This document shows positions 51,749 through 61,561 of a stretch of 64,000 nt of DNA, piece after piece. Both the position numbers and the translations under genes were made by a program. How positions within the stretch are numbered: the stretch's first letter is position 1; the number at the start of each line of letters is the position of its first letter. The stretch comes from Cohnella sp. SGD-V74 (lineage in GTDB: Bacteria > Bacillota > Bacilli > Paenibacillales > Paenibacillaceae). Under the pieces are notes generated by a model. That model made no database searches. It worked only from the letters and a program-made list of their open reading frames with translations, and was not told the DNA's origin. The stretch spans positions 62,001 to 126,000 of the forward strand of contig NZ_PVYW01000006.1 of NCBI RefSeq assembly GCF_003001675.1, in the 5' to 3' direction.

Positions 51749-53122
51749 ATGAGCGATTCGGCAAGCGGCAAAGGATCGGTCCCCGATCATTGGAAATGGT
51801 TTACGGAAGCCCGGTTCGGCATGTTCATCCACTGGGGCCCCTATTCGGCTTACGGGAGAGGGGAACAGGTGCTGTTCCGGGAACACATGGATCACGAGGA
51901 ATACGCCCGAACGGCCTGCGCCTGGAACCCGGAGCGCTTCGACGCGCGCCTCTGGGCAAGAACGGCCAAAGAAGCGGGCATGAAATACGCCTGTTTGACG
52001 ACGCGCCACCATGACGGCTACTGCCTCTGGGATTCCCGGTATACCGACTATACGAGCGTCCGGCAAGCGCCCGGCAGAGATTTCGTGAAGGAATTCGCGG
52101 ACGCGTTCAGAGCCGAGGGCTTGCGAGTCGGCCTCTACTACTCCTGGCTGGATTGGCGGATTCCCGCCTTCTTTGACGGACCGGACAAAGATCCCGAAGG
52201 CTGGAAAACGATGAAAGAATACATGCACAACCAAGTGATCGAGCTGCTGACCGGCTATGGCCGCATCGACCACTTCTTCTTCGACGGCTCCTGGCCCCGG
52301 AACGCGGACGAGCTGGGCAGCTCGGAACTCGTAGCCAAAATGCGGCAGCTGCAGCCCCATATTCTGATCAACAACCGGCTCGGAGCCAATGCAAACCCGA
52401 ATAAAATATCCGCGGACGGCGGAATGGGCGCCGGGGAATCGGACGAATTGGGGGATTTCGGCACGCCCGAGCATGTCATCGTCCCGGACCCTAATCGCCT
52501 CTGGGAATCCAACCAGGTCACGACATGGAGATTATGGGGATACTCCGTCGGGGAACGTTGGCGGCCTGCGGATTATTTGCTCGACATGCTGTGCGAATGC
52601 GCCGAGAAAGGCGGCAACAAAGGCGGGAACCTTCTGCTGAACGTCGGCCCGCAGCCCGACGGACAACTTCCCCCGGAGTACGTGGAGCGGGCGCTGGCGA
52701 TCGGGAAATGGCTCGACGTTCACGGAGAAGCGATCTACGGCTCGGACGGCGGCAACGTGACGGAATTCGTGACCAGAGGAAGACAAACGACGAAAGGGAA
52801 CAATCTGTACTTGATCGTCCGGTTTTGGGACGGCCGTCCCGAAATGAGGCTGCCCGATCTGGTTACGCCGGTCAAGCGAGTGACACTGCTGACGACCGGC
52901 CAGGAGCTCGACTTCGTTCAACGCGGGGAAGAGCTTGTCATCAAGGGCTTGCCCCTTGAGCGTCCGACGAAGCTGTTTCCGGTCATCCGGATAGAGTGCG
53001 AGCATAAGCCGACCGCCAACCAGTGGGGCCGGGAACGGTTATGGGGAGGAGATCCGGGACGCGTCGCCGACTGGGCGAGAACCCGGGGAACGTCGCCGTA
53101 TCGGGACGGAATGTCTCGTTGA
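51749..53122 (+). CDS. Alpha-L-fucosidase (GH29)
   Basis: A 457-residue GH29 enzyme without signal peptide, so cytoplasmic. Conserved features: WFTEARFGMFIHWGPYSAYG at residues 17-36, the histidine pair in TTRHHDGYCLWDS, nucleophile D179 in HFFFDGSW, and GGNLLLNVGPQPDGQL. It removes terminal L-fucose from imported oligosaccharides. AAGGAGA precedes the ATG. It is followed by an AraC regulator on the same strand. The nearby aldo/keto reductase could belong to fucose catabolism. Confidence 0.9.
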   Translation: MSDSASGKGSVPDHWKWFTEARFGMFIHWGPYSAYGRGEQVLFREHMDHEEYARTACAWNPERFDARLWARTAKEAGMKYACLTTRHHDGYCLWDSRYTDYTSVRQAPGRDFVKEFADAFRAEGLRVGLYYSWLDWRIPAFFDGPDKDPEGWKTMKEYMHNQVIELLTGYGRIDHFFFDGSWPRNADELGSSELVAKMRQLQPHILINNRLGANANPNKISADGGMGAGESDELGDFGTPEHVIVPDPNRLWESNQVTTWRLWGYSVGERWRPADYLLDMLCECAEKGGNKGGNLLLNVGPQPDGQLPPEYVERALAIGKWLDVHGEAIYGSDGGNVTEFVTRGRQTTKGNNLYLIVRFWDGRPEMRLPDLVTPVKRVTLLTTGQELDFVQRGEELVIKGLPLERPTKLFPVIRIECEHKPTANQWGRERLWGGDPGRVADWARTRGTSPYRDGMSR

Positions 53123-53169
53123 GCCTCACTCCGATAGTGGACGAGGGCCTGCAAGCGATGTAAAATGAC

Positions 53170-53207
53170 AGGGCGCGGCCTCTCCCGGCTTACGGGTGCC
53201 GCGCCCT
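53170..53207 (+). terminator. Hairpin between GH29 and AraC genes
   Basis: AGGGCGCGGC (53170-53179) pairs perfectly with GCCGCGCCCT (53198-53207). The tail ATTCG is not T-rich. It may end the GH29 transcript or structure the 5' region of the AraC mRNA. Confidence 0.5.
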
Positions 53208-53233
53208 ATTCGTCGGAAAGCGAGGCTGCACCC

Positions 53234-54112
53234 ATGAAATGCTTGGAGTTATCCATCCCTCCGCTGCCGCAATTCGTCATGGCCGGATTCACCGTATGGC
53301 CGGCCGGGACCCGGCATTTCGCACGCAGCATCGACGTATACGACGTGCTGGTCGTCGCTTCCGGCAAAGTCTACATGACCGAGGACGGAATTCCGTACGA
53401 AATCGGGGCCGGAGAACTGTTCGTGCTGACCCCCGGATCGCTGCATTACGGACATCGCGGCTGCGATGTCCAGACGGAAATTTACTGGCTGCATTTTATC
53501 CATTCCCGTCCGGTTCGCGCGCTGGCCTACGATGAAATCCCTTGGCTGTCGGTGCTCCCGGGAGGCAGCAGCAAGGATGAAACTCCTCCGCCGCATTGCA
53601 TGTACATTCCGAAGCAAGCCGCTCTGGACATGACGCTGTTCCGGCCGCTTCTGGACCGAATGGTCCGGCTGCACGGCCGCATTCGAATAGAAAACGCTTT
53701 GGAGCTCCACATGCTGCTGACGGAATTTTTGTTCCGGGTGCAGCAAATCGCGGGTCGGCAGTTCGTCGCCCCTTCCCAAAGAGTCTCCTATCGGTTTATG
53801 GAATACGCCGAGTCGCATTATGCGTCGCCGTTCAAAAGGCGGCACGTGGAAGAAGCGCTGCACTATCGCTACGACTACATCGCGCGCTGCTTCAAGAAGC
53901 ATGCGGGAATGACGCCGGTGGAATACGTGCAGCACGTGCGAATGGAAGAAGCCCGCAGGCTGCTGGTGTCCACCGAGATGACCGTCCGGGAAGTCGGAGA
54001 AGCCGTCGGCCTGCCGGACGGCAATTATTTTATCAAGACGTTCCGCAAGACGACCGGCCTCACTCCGGGAAAATACCGAGCGTTTAACGCGATTCGGGAA
54101 CCCTCTCCGTGA
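53234..54112 (+). CDS. AraC-family transcriptional regulator (cupin sensor)
   Basis: A 292-residue regulator. An N-terminal cupin sensor (GKVYMTEDGIPYEIGAGELF) is followed by two AraC helix-turn-helix units in the last 100 residues (RHVEEALHYRYDYIARCFKK and VREVGEAVGLPDGNYFIKTF). The ATG at 53234 is the first codon giving a normal sensor start; the in-frame extension crosses a hairpin. It is convergent with the third glycan locus and follows the fucosidase, either of which it could control. Confidence 0.85.
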   Translation: MKCLELSIPPLPQFVMAGFTVWPAGTRHFARSIDVYDVLVVASGKVYMTEDGIPYEIGAGELFVLTPGSLHYGHRGCDVQTEIYWLHFIHSRPVRALAYDEIPWLSVLPGGSSKDETPPPHCMYIPKQAALDMTLFRPLLDRMVRLHGRIRIENALELHMLLTEFLFRVQQIAGRQFVAPSQRVSYRFMEYAESHYASPFKRRHVEEALHYRYDYIARCFKKHAGMTPVEYVQHVRMEEARRLLVSTEMTVREVGEAVGLPDGNYFIKTFRKTTGLTPGKYRAFNAIREPSP

Positions 54113-54147
54113 AACGATTGCCGCGCGCGGCGCTGTCCGAAGAAGAA

Positions 54148-54176
54148 ACAGGCCTGGGCGCCCCCAGGCCTGTTTT
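54148..54176. terminator. Bidirectional terminator
   Basis: ACAGGCCTGGG (54148) and CCCAGGCCTGT (to 54172) form a perfect GC-rich stem with a four-base loop. TTTTCTC follows on the plus strand and TTTCTTCT on the minus strand, so it serves both convergent genes. Confidence 0.88.
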
Positions 54177-54179
54177 CTC

Positions 54180-56231
54180 TTATTTCCACGGCTCCTCGTA
54201 GGATGGATCGTTCGCGAATCGCGAAATTCCCAGCTCCAATGTCGTGTGACAGCCGGCCCCGAGTTCGACGAGCAGCCACTTGCCGTTCAGCTCCTCCTCC
54301 CGGTATTCCGCCGACGGGGCGGAGATGCCGGAAGGCATCTTCTCCATCGTCGTCGAACCGCCAACCTTGCCCCCTTCTCCCGCGGAGGCTCCTCGCGCTT
54401 CGTATTTGACTCCGGTGAACCGATGTTCCCCGAACGCTCCCGCTTGCACGATCGCCCGCCGCGAGCGCGTCGGATGAAGATTGACGAGCTTGACGGCGAC
54501 TCCCCCCTCGTCCAGCTTCTCCACGAGAGCGGCCACATCCGGCGGCAGGCCCGGCCGCTGGGCGTCCGCGTCGTAATAGCGCAGCATCGCCATGAGCAGG
54601 CCTCCGTTATACAGTGGAGACGGCGCTCCCATCGTCAATTGGAGCAGCCCCTCGAGCGTGACAGGATTGCGAATCTGAATGTAATCGTCCTTGTATCCGG
54701 CCGGATCTTCGGTATCCGTATTCATGAAGTCGAGCCGTTGATAAGCTTGGGCGAGATTGTACTTCAAGATTTCGACCGGATAGGACGGATACTCTCCTTG
54801 AAGGTAAGAGACCCATGCGTAGTCGTGTCCCGCCTGATCCTTCGCCCGGACATAACGAATGTCGTTCCAATCCGGATTGCGGTAATTGCGCAGCCGGTTC
54901 AGGCGCTCCAGATCGTCCGGGCGCATCGACATGTACCACAGATGGGTCGGGTAGACCGGATCCATCGGCTGGAATTCGAACCAGCCGTCCTTCCAGAGCA
55001 CGGGAGGATTCTCCTTCTGGAAAGCGACCGACGTCTCCCCGCCCTCGAAGAGAACGTTGTCTCCTTGCATCTCGTAACCGTACCAGCCGGGATCCCCGTA
55101 TTTGTACGGCACGAACTTCGTTCCCTCGTGTTCGACCGAGCGGCTTTCCAGCGTCTCCAGCTGACTCCGGAGAAATTCCAAATAACCGGAATCGCTCATG
55201 AGCAGCATCGCGTTCTCCCCCGCAGCGGCGACGCCTTGGCCGATACTCACCCAGCCATGAGGCCACGTCCACCCATACCAGCCGCCGTACCACTTGCCCC
55301 CGTTATGCTCGCCGATGACGCCGCTTAACCCGACGTTGTCGGGAATAACGCCGCCGTTTTGCTTCGTTCTTTCCATCCAGGCCTCGACGTACCTCTTGAC
55401 CCAAGCTTTGTACTTCGGATCGCCGGTATGCAAGTACGCGTTCGTGACCATGCTCGTAGCCAGCAGGTTAAGCGGAACATCCCCCTTGGACATCCGCTCA
55501 GCGACCGCCGCTCCAAGAGCGAGGGCTCCCGCTTCGTGCTTGATGTCCTCCAGGGAACGGACCCCCGGAACGTCCTGGAACGGAAGACCGTAATACTTCA
55601 TCCAATCCTGATAATACCAACCGTCGCTATTGCGCCGGATATTCCGGTCCGTCGCCCCCTTGCTTCCGGAATGCGGATACGGGATCATCGCCAGTTCCTC
55701 GTCGAAGTTGACGGCGTCGGGATCCTCGTTCAAGAAAAAGCCCGCGAACCGGACAGCCCTCTCCCGGGTAACCGCGTGCTGGGGATCCATCAGGGCCATG
55801 TGGTAAAACATCGTGTACCCTTCCCCTTGATGGAACCAGTCGTAGCCCTGCTCGTATTCCTTCTCGATCATCTTGTGTCCCGTGCCCGTATCGTACTTCG
55901 CGAATTGCCGGGTAATCGCGTCGAACTCCTTCAGGCTCAGGTCCTTGAACTTCTCGTGCCCTCCGATCGCGTAATAGAGCGGCCAGTTGAAGAAGCTCTC
56001 GTACATGTCGTCGAGCGCGTCGATACCGATATGATCGTCTCTCGTCGGCCACATGATCGTTCCGTCGGGACGAATATAACGTTCGACGAGCGGGTCGACC
56101 GCCTCGTTCATGACGTCCATCAGCCGCCGTTCGAGAATCGCCCATTCCGGAGGCTCGATGAACGGCCGGTCCGCGCGGATGACCGGCATCTCCTTCAAGC
56201 TTCCGTTCTTGCCGGACAGCGGTTTATTCAT
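54180..56231 (-). CDS. Large protein of unknown function in sugar locus
   Basis: A 683-residue soluble protein that I do not recognise. It is rich in aromatic residues and has motifs such as HIGIDALDDMYESFFNWPLY, QGYDWFHQGEGYTMFYHMAL, IPYPHSGSKGATDRN and GWYGWTWPHGW. The helical first two thirds followed by a beta-rich last 100 residues suggest a six-hairpin toroid, as in many glycosidases and lyases, but this is inference. The ATG at 56231 has AAGGAT upstream, and its start overlaps the RraA-like gene by eight bases, so they are coupled. The opening acidic and tryptophan-rich segments could form an active cleft. Confidence 0.8.
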   Translation of the reverse strand: MNKPLSGKNGSLKEMPVIRADRPFIEPPEWAILERRLMDVMNEAVDPLVERYIRPDGTIMWPTRDDHIGIDALDDMYESFFNWPLYYAIGGHEKFKDLSLKEFDAITRQFAKYDTGTGHKMIEKEYEQGYDWFHQGEGYTMFYHMALMDPQHAVTRERAVRFAGFFLNEDPDAVNFDEELAMIPYPHSGSKGATDRNIRRNSDGWYYQDWMKYYGLPFQDVPGVRSLEDIKHEAGALALGAAVAERMSKGDVPLNLLATSMVTNAYLHTGDPKYKAWVKRYVEAWMERTKQNGGVIPDNVGLSGVIGEHNGGKWYGGWYGWTWPHGWVSIGQGVAAAGENAMLLMSDSGYLEFLRSQLETLESRSVEHEGTKFVPYKYGDPGWYGYEMQGDNVLFEGGETSVAFQKENPPVLWKDGWFEFQPMDPVYPTHLWYMSMRPDDLERLNRLRNYRNPDWNDIRYVRAKDQAGHDYAWVSYLQGEYPSYPVEILKYNLAQAYQRLDFMNTDTEDPAGYKDDYIQIRNPVTLEGLLQLTMGAPSPLYNGGLLMAMLRYYDADAQRPGLPPDVAALVEKLDEGGVAVKLVNLHPTRSRRAIVQAGAFGEHRFTGVKYEARGASAGEGGKVGGSTTMEKMPSGISAPSAEYREEELNGKWLLVELGAGCHTTLELGISRFANDPSYEEPWK

Positions 56232-56967
56232 AGCCGTTATCCTTCTTCCATTGCTCGAACTCAAGCTTCGCCTCGGCGTTCGGCGGATAATGGGTGTGAA
56301 GCGAAGCGCCTTCGTCCAGCTTCATTCTGATCCAGCGCTCCTCCAATTCGTCATGGGCCCGCGCGATCTTGACGATCTCTTCCACGCATTGCGGCGGAAT
56401 CGCGACCACTCCGTCGCGGTCCGCCAGAATAATGTCGCCCGGGATGACCGGAACGCCTCCGCACCGAATCGGTTCATTCAGCCCGACCGACATGAGCGAG
56501 CGCGGAATCGCGCCGCCGTGGACTCCTTTCGCGTATACCGGGAAATCGACGGATATGACCCGCTGCAGGTCGCGGATGCAGCCGTCGACGACGATCGCCC
56601 GGCCGCCCAAATATCGGATTCTCCGCGTGAAAATATCCCCGACGACTCCGGTCTCCATATGGCTGCCCGTATCGATGACGAGCACGTCGTTAGGGCCGAT
56701 CGACTCAAGCGCCGATCGGTGCGGCGATCCCGTCAGCGATTCGTATTGCTGCTTCACGAGGTCTTCCCTTAAAGGAATAAACCGCAGCGTGACGGCGCGG
56801 CCGACCGCGCTTGGCTGGTCTTCAGGAAAGCTCATCGGCAGGATTCCCTGCATGTACGCGTTGCGGTAGCCCATCTCCACCAGAGTGTGGGCAGCGGTAC
56901 TGACGCTGACCAGCTTTAATTCCTCCAACAGCTCGTCGGAAATCTCGTGCGTGTTGTGAACGGACAT
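56224..56967 (-). CDS. RraA-family / HMG-aldolase-like protein
   Basis: A 247-residue RraA-fold protein. The divalent-metal and pyruvate motif is visible as GDIFTRRIRYLGGRAIVVDG then CIRDLQR, and PGDIILADRDGVVAIP follows. Catalytic members are class II pyruvate aldolases or oxaloacetate decarboxylases; others regulate RNase E, which is unlikely in this phylum. With the aldo/keto reductase upstream it may finish breakdown of a sugar acid to pyruvate. Confidence 0.83.
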   Translation of the reverse strand: MSVHNTHEISDELLEELKLVSVSTAAHTLVEMGYRNAYMQGILPMSFPEDQPSAVGRAVTLRFIPLREDLVKQQYESLTGSPHRSALESIGPNDVLVIDTGSHMETGVVGDIFTRRIRYLGGRAIVVDGCIRDLQRVISVDFPVYAKGVHGGAIPRSLMSVGLNEPIRCGGVPVIPGDIILADRDGVVAIPPQCVEEIVKIARAHDELEERWIRMKLDEGASLHTHYPPNAEAKLEFEQWKKDNGYE

Positions 56968-56995
56968 CTTGTTTCTCCCCTTTAATAATGAATGA

Positions 56996-57901
56996 TTACG
57001 CGAATAAGGATGGATAACCTGCGAACAGCTCCCTGACCCGGCGCTCGTCTTCCGGCCGCAACCCTGCGCCGTCGCAATAGGAAGCGTTCCGACGAAGAAT
57101 GTCCGCGCGGATCGTGCCCGTCAGCGAGACGTGAATGTCGGGATTGCCGAAGCTGAAACGCATGCCCGGCTCGACCAGGCCGCCCTTGCGGCCGCCGCTC
57201 AGAAACCGCAGCTTGTCCATCCGCTCCCGTCCGGCTCGGATCGTCCCTTCGTCGATGAACTCGGCCGGATCGTCCGCCAGAACTCCCATCCCCATAATGC
57301 TGCCGCTGACGACAGCGATATCCTTCTCCCGGGCGAGCGGCAGAATTTCGCGTTCCGCGGAAAAGTCGACCAGCATGTAACGCGCGTAAAATTGAATCGC
57401 ATCAAACTCGTCGAGCAGCATATAACGCTTCAGCAAATCCAAGTCCCGCGTCGTGACGCCGATAAACCGGATCTTCCCGTCGTCCCGCAGCTTCCGCAGC
57501 GCCGGGATCGTCTCGTTCACGATCGTCTCGAACGGCTGTTTCTCCACGTCGTGGATCTGCAGCAGATCGATTCGGTCCGTCCGCAGCCGCTTCAGGCTCT
57601 GCTCGACCGAGTCGATCGTGCTCGCGTAACCGTACGACAGATCGCAGCGGACCGCTTTGGTCGCGAGCACCACTTGCTCCCTCTTGCCCCCGGACAGCGC
57701 GCGTCCGATTCTTTCCTCGGACTTGCCCGATCCGTACAGCGGGGCGGTATCGATAAAATTGATTCCCAGATCGATCGCTTCATGCACGAGGCGATCGATC
57801 TCCGCCTCGTCGATCTCTCCGAAGCCGCCGCCGATCGGAGCCCCGCCGAGTCCGAGCTTTGATACCCGAAGCCCGGTTTTGCCGAATCTCGTATACTCCA
57901 T
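56996..57901 (-). CDS. Aldo/keto reductase (aldose dehydrogenase-like)
   Basis: A 301-residue AKR barrel. The catalytic tetrad is visible: Asp and Tyr in FIDTAPLYG, Lys in LATKAVR and His in LLQIHDV. C-terminal parts resemble D-threo-aldose (L-fucose) dehydrogenases, which oxidise L-fucose to its lactone. A GH29 fucosidase is nearby, but oxidation of another sugar is equally possible. It lies after a strong hairpin that follows the binding-protein gene and 28 bases before the RraA-like gene. Confidence 0.85.
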   Translation of the reverse strand: MEYTRFGKTGLRVSKLGLGGAPIGGGFGEIDEAEIDRLVHEAIDLGINFIDTAPLYGSGKSEERIGRALSGGKREQVVLATKAVRCDLSYGYASTIDSVEQSLKRLRTDRIDLLQIHDVEKQPFETIVNETIPALRKLRDDGKIRFIGVTTRDLDLLKRYMLLDEFDAIQFYARYMLVDFSAEREILPLAREKDIAVVSGSIMGMGVLADDPAEFIDEGTIRAGRERMDKLRFLSGGRKGGLVEPGMRFSFGNPDIHVSLTGTIRADILRRNASYCDGAGLRPEDERRVRELFAGYPSLFA

Positions 57902-57924
57902 CCTCTCTCCCTCCGGTCGTTCGC

Positions 57925-57985
57925 GGAACGCAAGAGGAGAGCTCCGATTGGCGAATGGCCAGCGCGCGCTCTCCTCCTTGCGTTC
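57925..57985 (-). terminator. Intercistronic hairpin after third binding-protein gene
   Basis: On the minus strand GAACGCAAGGAGGAGAGC (57985-57968) pairs with GCTCTCCTCTTGCGTTCC (57942-57925) with one bulged base. No T run follows. It probably acts as a partial terminator or mRNA 3' stabiliser, like the hairpin at 12221-12259. Confidence 0.65.
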
Positions 57986-57988
57986 ACC

Positions 57989-59524
57989 TTATTTGCCGTT
58001 CGCTTGTTTCCAAGCGTCGATTTGCTTCTGCTGTTCGGCGACGATCTTGTCCGCGCCGGCCGCTTTCAGCTTTTTGAGCATCTCGGCCAATCCTTGCTCC
58101 GGATCGACGGATCCTGTCTCGAGCAGCGGCACGTATTGCGTCGTTACGGTGCTTACTTGCGCGATCTCGGTTTTCACCGGCGTCGGGTCGAAGCTGAAGC
58201 CAAGCAGCGGCGACGCCTTCGCCGTCTCGTTGATCTTGATCGTCTCTTCCCAAGTGCCGGGCTGCTGGCCCTTGCGGTAGAAGCTGTTGAACTGGTTGCC
58301 GAACTCCCAGTCGGAATTCGGGTTGTAGCCGCCTTCCGTAATCGGTTCGACCGTGTGTTCGTCCAGCTTCGTATAGTGCTTGCCTTCGATTCCGTGCGCG
58401 AGAAGGTTGAACAGCTCCTTGTCGCTGTACAGAAGATCGAGGAACATTAGCGCTCTTTCCGGATTTTTCGAAGTTTTGCTGATGCCCGTCAACGTCGCGA
58501 TAATGGACGTCGTCAGCAGGTACGGCTCGGACAGCTTGACGTTAACGACTTCCCTGCCGCCCAGAGCGACGGCCATCTCGGCTTCCCCGCCCGGCTTCAC
58601 GTTGCCCTCGTTCACGACGACCGGCTTGCCCGCCTTGCGGTCTCCGGACGTGTCGGCCAGCGTCGCCGCGTCTTTGCGGAAGTAGCCTTTCTGGTACCAG
58701 TCCCGCATCAGCTTCAGAAGCGATTTATACTCGTCGGTCTCGTACATGTTGACCACTTGCAACGATTCGTCGGCGATGCGGATGACGCCTACGCCGCCGC
58801 TGATCGTCTCGAAGCCGTAATGCACGGTCGAGTTGCCGAACTTGCCGCTCTTGTCGTTCTCGTACGGCACGAGTTCCGGGTGGTTCGTCTTGACCGCTTC
58901 GAGCAGCGGCTCCAGGTCTTCGTATTTCTTGACCGTGGACGGGTCGAACCCATACTTGTCGGCGATTTCCTTCTGAATCGCCAGCCCGTTCGTCATCGCC
59001 CAGATTTGATAGTTCGGCACCGAATAGATTTTGCCGTTCACCTTCACCGCTTCCCAACCGACTTCGGGAATCGTGCTCATGATGTTGGGCGCGTATTGCG
59101 GCAGAAGGTCGTCAAGCGGAACGAAGGCGCCCTTGCTGACATTGACGAAGTAGTTGTTCGCCCAGCTGGACGTGAAAGCGAGGTCGTATTCCTCGCCGGA
59201 AGCGTTCACGAGCTGCATTTTCTGGTCGAAGTTGCCCCAATCGATTGCCTTCAGGTGCAAGGTAACGTTCAGCTTTTCTTTCAGAATCTTGTTCATCTCC
59301 GCTTCGACGGACGCGACGTCCGCCTGCGGATTTCCGGCGAAGTACCAGGTCAGATCCACGGGCTTCAGATCGGCCGGCGCGGCGGAAGCCGCCCCGGATG
59401 CAGCCGGACTGGACGACGCGGCGCCTTTATCCGAGTTGCCGGAGCCGCATGCGGCGAGCACGGTCGTCGACAGAAGACCGAGCGTAAGGAACGTGCTGAC
59501 GAACTTCTTTGTTTGTTTCAGCAA
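57989..59524 (-). CDS. Oligosaccharide ABC transporter binding lipoprotein (third system)
   Basis: A 511-residue extracellular binding protein. The signal peptide ends in LAAC, with the lipidated cysteine at residue 26. Sequence class is the large LplA/YtcQ type (SYLLTTSIIATLTGISKTS, RALMFLDLLYSDKELFNLL). It follows the two permease genes, and sugar-processing genes follow it, so the transporter and catabolic genes probably form one transcript weakened by a hairpin. Confidence 0.88.
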   Translation of the reverse strand: MLKQTKKFVSTFLTLGLLSTTVLAACGSGNSDKGAASSSPAASGAASAAPADLKPVDLTWYFAGNPQADVASVEAEMNKILKEKLNVTLHLKAIDWGNFDQKMQLVNASGEEYDLAFTSSWANNYFVNVSKGAFVPLDDLLPQYAPNIMSTIPEVGWEAVKVNGKIYSVPNYQIWAMTNGLAIQKEIADKYGFDPSTVKKYEDLEPLLEAVKTNHPELVPYENDKSGKFGNSTVHYGFETISGGVGVIRIADESLQVVNMYETDEYKSLLKLMRDWYQKGYFRKDAATLADTSGDRKAGKPVVVNEGNVKPGGEAEMAVALGGREVVNVKLSEPYLLTTSIIATLTGISKTSKNPERALMFLDLLYSDKELFNLLAHGIEGKHYTKLDEHTVEPITEGGYNPNSDWEFGNQFNSFYRKGQQPGTWEETIKINETAKASPLLGFSFDPTPVKTEIAQVSTVTTQYVPLLETGSVDPEQGLAEMLKKLKAAGADKIVAEQQKQIDAWKQANGK

Positions 59525-59617
59525 TTGAGTAACCTCCCTAGTATGATGAGATCATGATGAAGCTATTGTAACGGCGCGAGCCGCGACAACCTTGGAAAAT
59601 CCGGATCCGGTCCGGCG

Positions 59618-60502
59618 TCAGCCTTTCACCGCACCGACCGTCAACCCTTTAATAAAGTATTTCTGGAAGAAAGGAAACACAAACAGGATCGGGCCCGCGG
59701 CCATAATGGCGATCGCCATCCGCGCCGTCTCGTTGGGCATTTGCGTAACGTCGATGCTGATGTTGGCCGACTGCATCGACGTGGACAGAAACTGGATATT
59801 GTTCATGATTCGGTACAGCATATATTGAAGAGGGATCAAATTCTGATTGTCGATAAAGAGCATCGCCAGCCACCAGTCGTTCCAATAGACGAACGCGATG
59901 AACAACCCTACGGTAGCGAGCGCCGGCTTGGATAGAGGCAGGATGATCCGGTAAAAAATTTTCCATTCGCCCGCGCCGTCGATTTTGGCGGATTCCACGA
60001 GCGCCAGCGGAATATCCGACAGAAATCCTTTCATGAGCAGAACGTGCCAGGGCATGATCACGTAAGGCAGGATCAGGGCCAAATACGAATCGTCGATCAT
60101 CAAATATTTCTTGATCAGAATGTACCAAGGCACGAGTCCTCCGCTGAACAGCATCGTGAAGAAAACATAAAAGGACATTTTGTTCGATCCGCGGAAATCT
60201 CTGCGCGACAGCGCGTAGCTTAGCTTAGCCGTGAGCAGCAGGCTGAGCAAGGTGCCTATCGCGGTAACGAGAATCGATACCGTGTAGCCGGTGATCAGCT
60301 GCTTCGGACTTTGCAGCAAATACTCGTAGGCGTTTAAGGTGAAGCTTTTCGGAATAAGACTGTACCCGTACATCGCGATATCCGTTTCCTCGGACAACGA
60401 GATGGAGATGACGTAGACGAACGGAACGATGCAGAAGATCGAAAATACGGTAAACCACAGGATGATGACCCGTCTGCTCCAGACCGATTGGCGCGTATTC
60501 AT
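59618..60502 (-). CDS. ABC transporter permease (LplC type, third system)
   Basis: A 294-residue permease with six membrane segments, EAA loop LALVESAKIDGAGEWKIFYR and the terminal GLTVGAVKG. It is 18 bases after its partner gene and 93 bases before the binding-protein gene. No ATPase gene is present. Confidence 0.9.
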   Translation of the reverse strand: MNTRQSVWSRRVIILWFTVFSIFCIVPFVYVISISLSEETDIAMYGYSLIPKSFTLNAYEYLLQSPKQLITGYTVSILVTAIGTLLSLLLTAKLSYALSRRDFRGSNKMSFYVFFTMLFSGGLVPWYILIKKYLMIDDSYLALILPYVIMPWHVLLMKGFLSDIPLALVESAKIDGAGEWKIFYRIILPLSKPALATVGLFIAFVYWNDWWLAMLFIDNQNLIPLQYMLYRIMNNIQFLSTSMQSANISIDVTQMPNETARMAIAIMAAGPILFVFPFFQKYFIKGLTVGAVKG

Positions 60503-60520
60503 GAGGCTGGCTTCCTTTCC

Positions 60521-61450
60521 TTAGAAAATGGCGTTGTCCCGGTTGATTTTCCTCACGACCCAGTTGACCGAGACGACCAGAACGAACCCGACGATCGATT
60601 GGTACAAGCCTACCGCGGATGCCATTCCGATATCGCCTGAGACGCGCAGCGCCCGGAACACGTAAGTATCGATGACGTCCGTCGTCTCGTACAGGGCGCC
60701 GGAATCGGCGGTCAGGAAGTAGAACATCCCGAAATCGGAGTAGAAAATGCGTCCGACCTGCAGCAGCGTTACCAGAATGATCAGCGGCGCGATCAACGGA
60801 ATGGAAATCCGGATAATCTGCTGCCATCTGGTCGCTCCGTCGATCGCCGCCGCTTCGTAATAAGATTTGTCGATGCCGAGCAAGCCGGTGTAGATGATCA
60901 GGGTCGAATAGCCGACGTTCTTCCACAAATACGCCAAACACAAAATAAACGGCCAATATTTCGATTCCAAATACCAATTGATCGGCTCCATCCCGATTCG
61001 CTCGAGCAACCCGTTCATGACGCCCATCTGCGGGTTGAGCAGCGCGTAAGTGACGTAGCTCACGACGACCCACGACAGGAAATACGGGAAAAACAACGTC
61101 GTCTGGAACACTTTGACCGATCTGCGGGTCAGCTCCATCAGCATCAGCGCGAACGAGATCGAGACGACCGTGGACAGCGCGATGAAGCTGAGGTTCAGGC
61201 CGATCGTATTGCGGGTAACCTGCCAAGCGGCATCCGATTTGAAGAAGAACTCGAAGTTTTTGAACCCGACCCACGGACTCCCCCAGAAGCCGTCCGCGAA
61301 ATTGAAGTCTTTGAAAGCGACGATGACTCCGAACATCGGCATATAACTGAATACCAATACGAACAGTAATCCGGGGAGGGCAAGTCCGATTAATCCCTTA
61401 TGCCGCATCGACTCTTTCCATATTTCGTTTATTCTGTTTCCCAAACTCAT
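60521..61450 (-). CDS. ABC transporter permease (LplB type, third system)
   Basis: A 309-residue permease. The opening segment GLIGLALPGLLFVLVFSYMP and the segment FNFADGFWGSPWVGFKNF are typical. The EAA loop reads KSYYEAAAIDGATRWQQIIR. The ATG at 61450 follows AAAGGAG by nine bases; the frame is open for 21 more codons upstream without a site. A terminator separates it from the AraC regulator upstream. Confidence 0.9.
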   Translation of the reverse strand: MSLGNRINEIWKESMRHKGLIGLALPGLLFVLVFSYMPMFGVIVAFKDFNFADGFWGSPWVGFKNFEFFFKSDAAWQVTRNTIGLNLSFIALSTVVSISFALMLMELTRRSVKVFQTTLFFPYFLSWVVVSYVTYALLNPQMGVMNGLLERIGMEPINWYLESKYWPFILCLAYLWKNVGYSTLIIYTGLLGIDKSYYEAAAIDGATRWQQIIRISIPLIAPLIILVTLLQVGRIFYSDFGMFYFLTADSGALYETTDVIDTYVFRALRVSGDIGMASAVGLYQSIVGFVLVVSVNWVVRKINRDNAIF

Positions 61451-61561
61451 TGCCCGGACTCCTTTGCTGCGAATTTCTCGTTGCGTCTGCCTTCTCCATA
61501 CTAGCCGGGTCAAGCTCGGATACCTAGTGCAAATCGCGCCCGCCGCTCTCTTTTCGACTGT

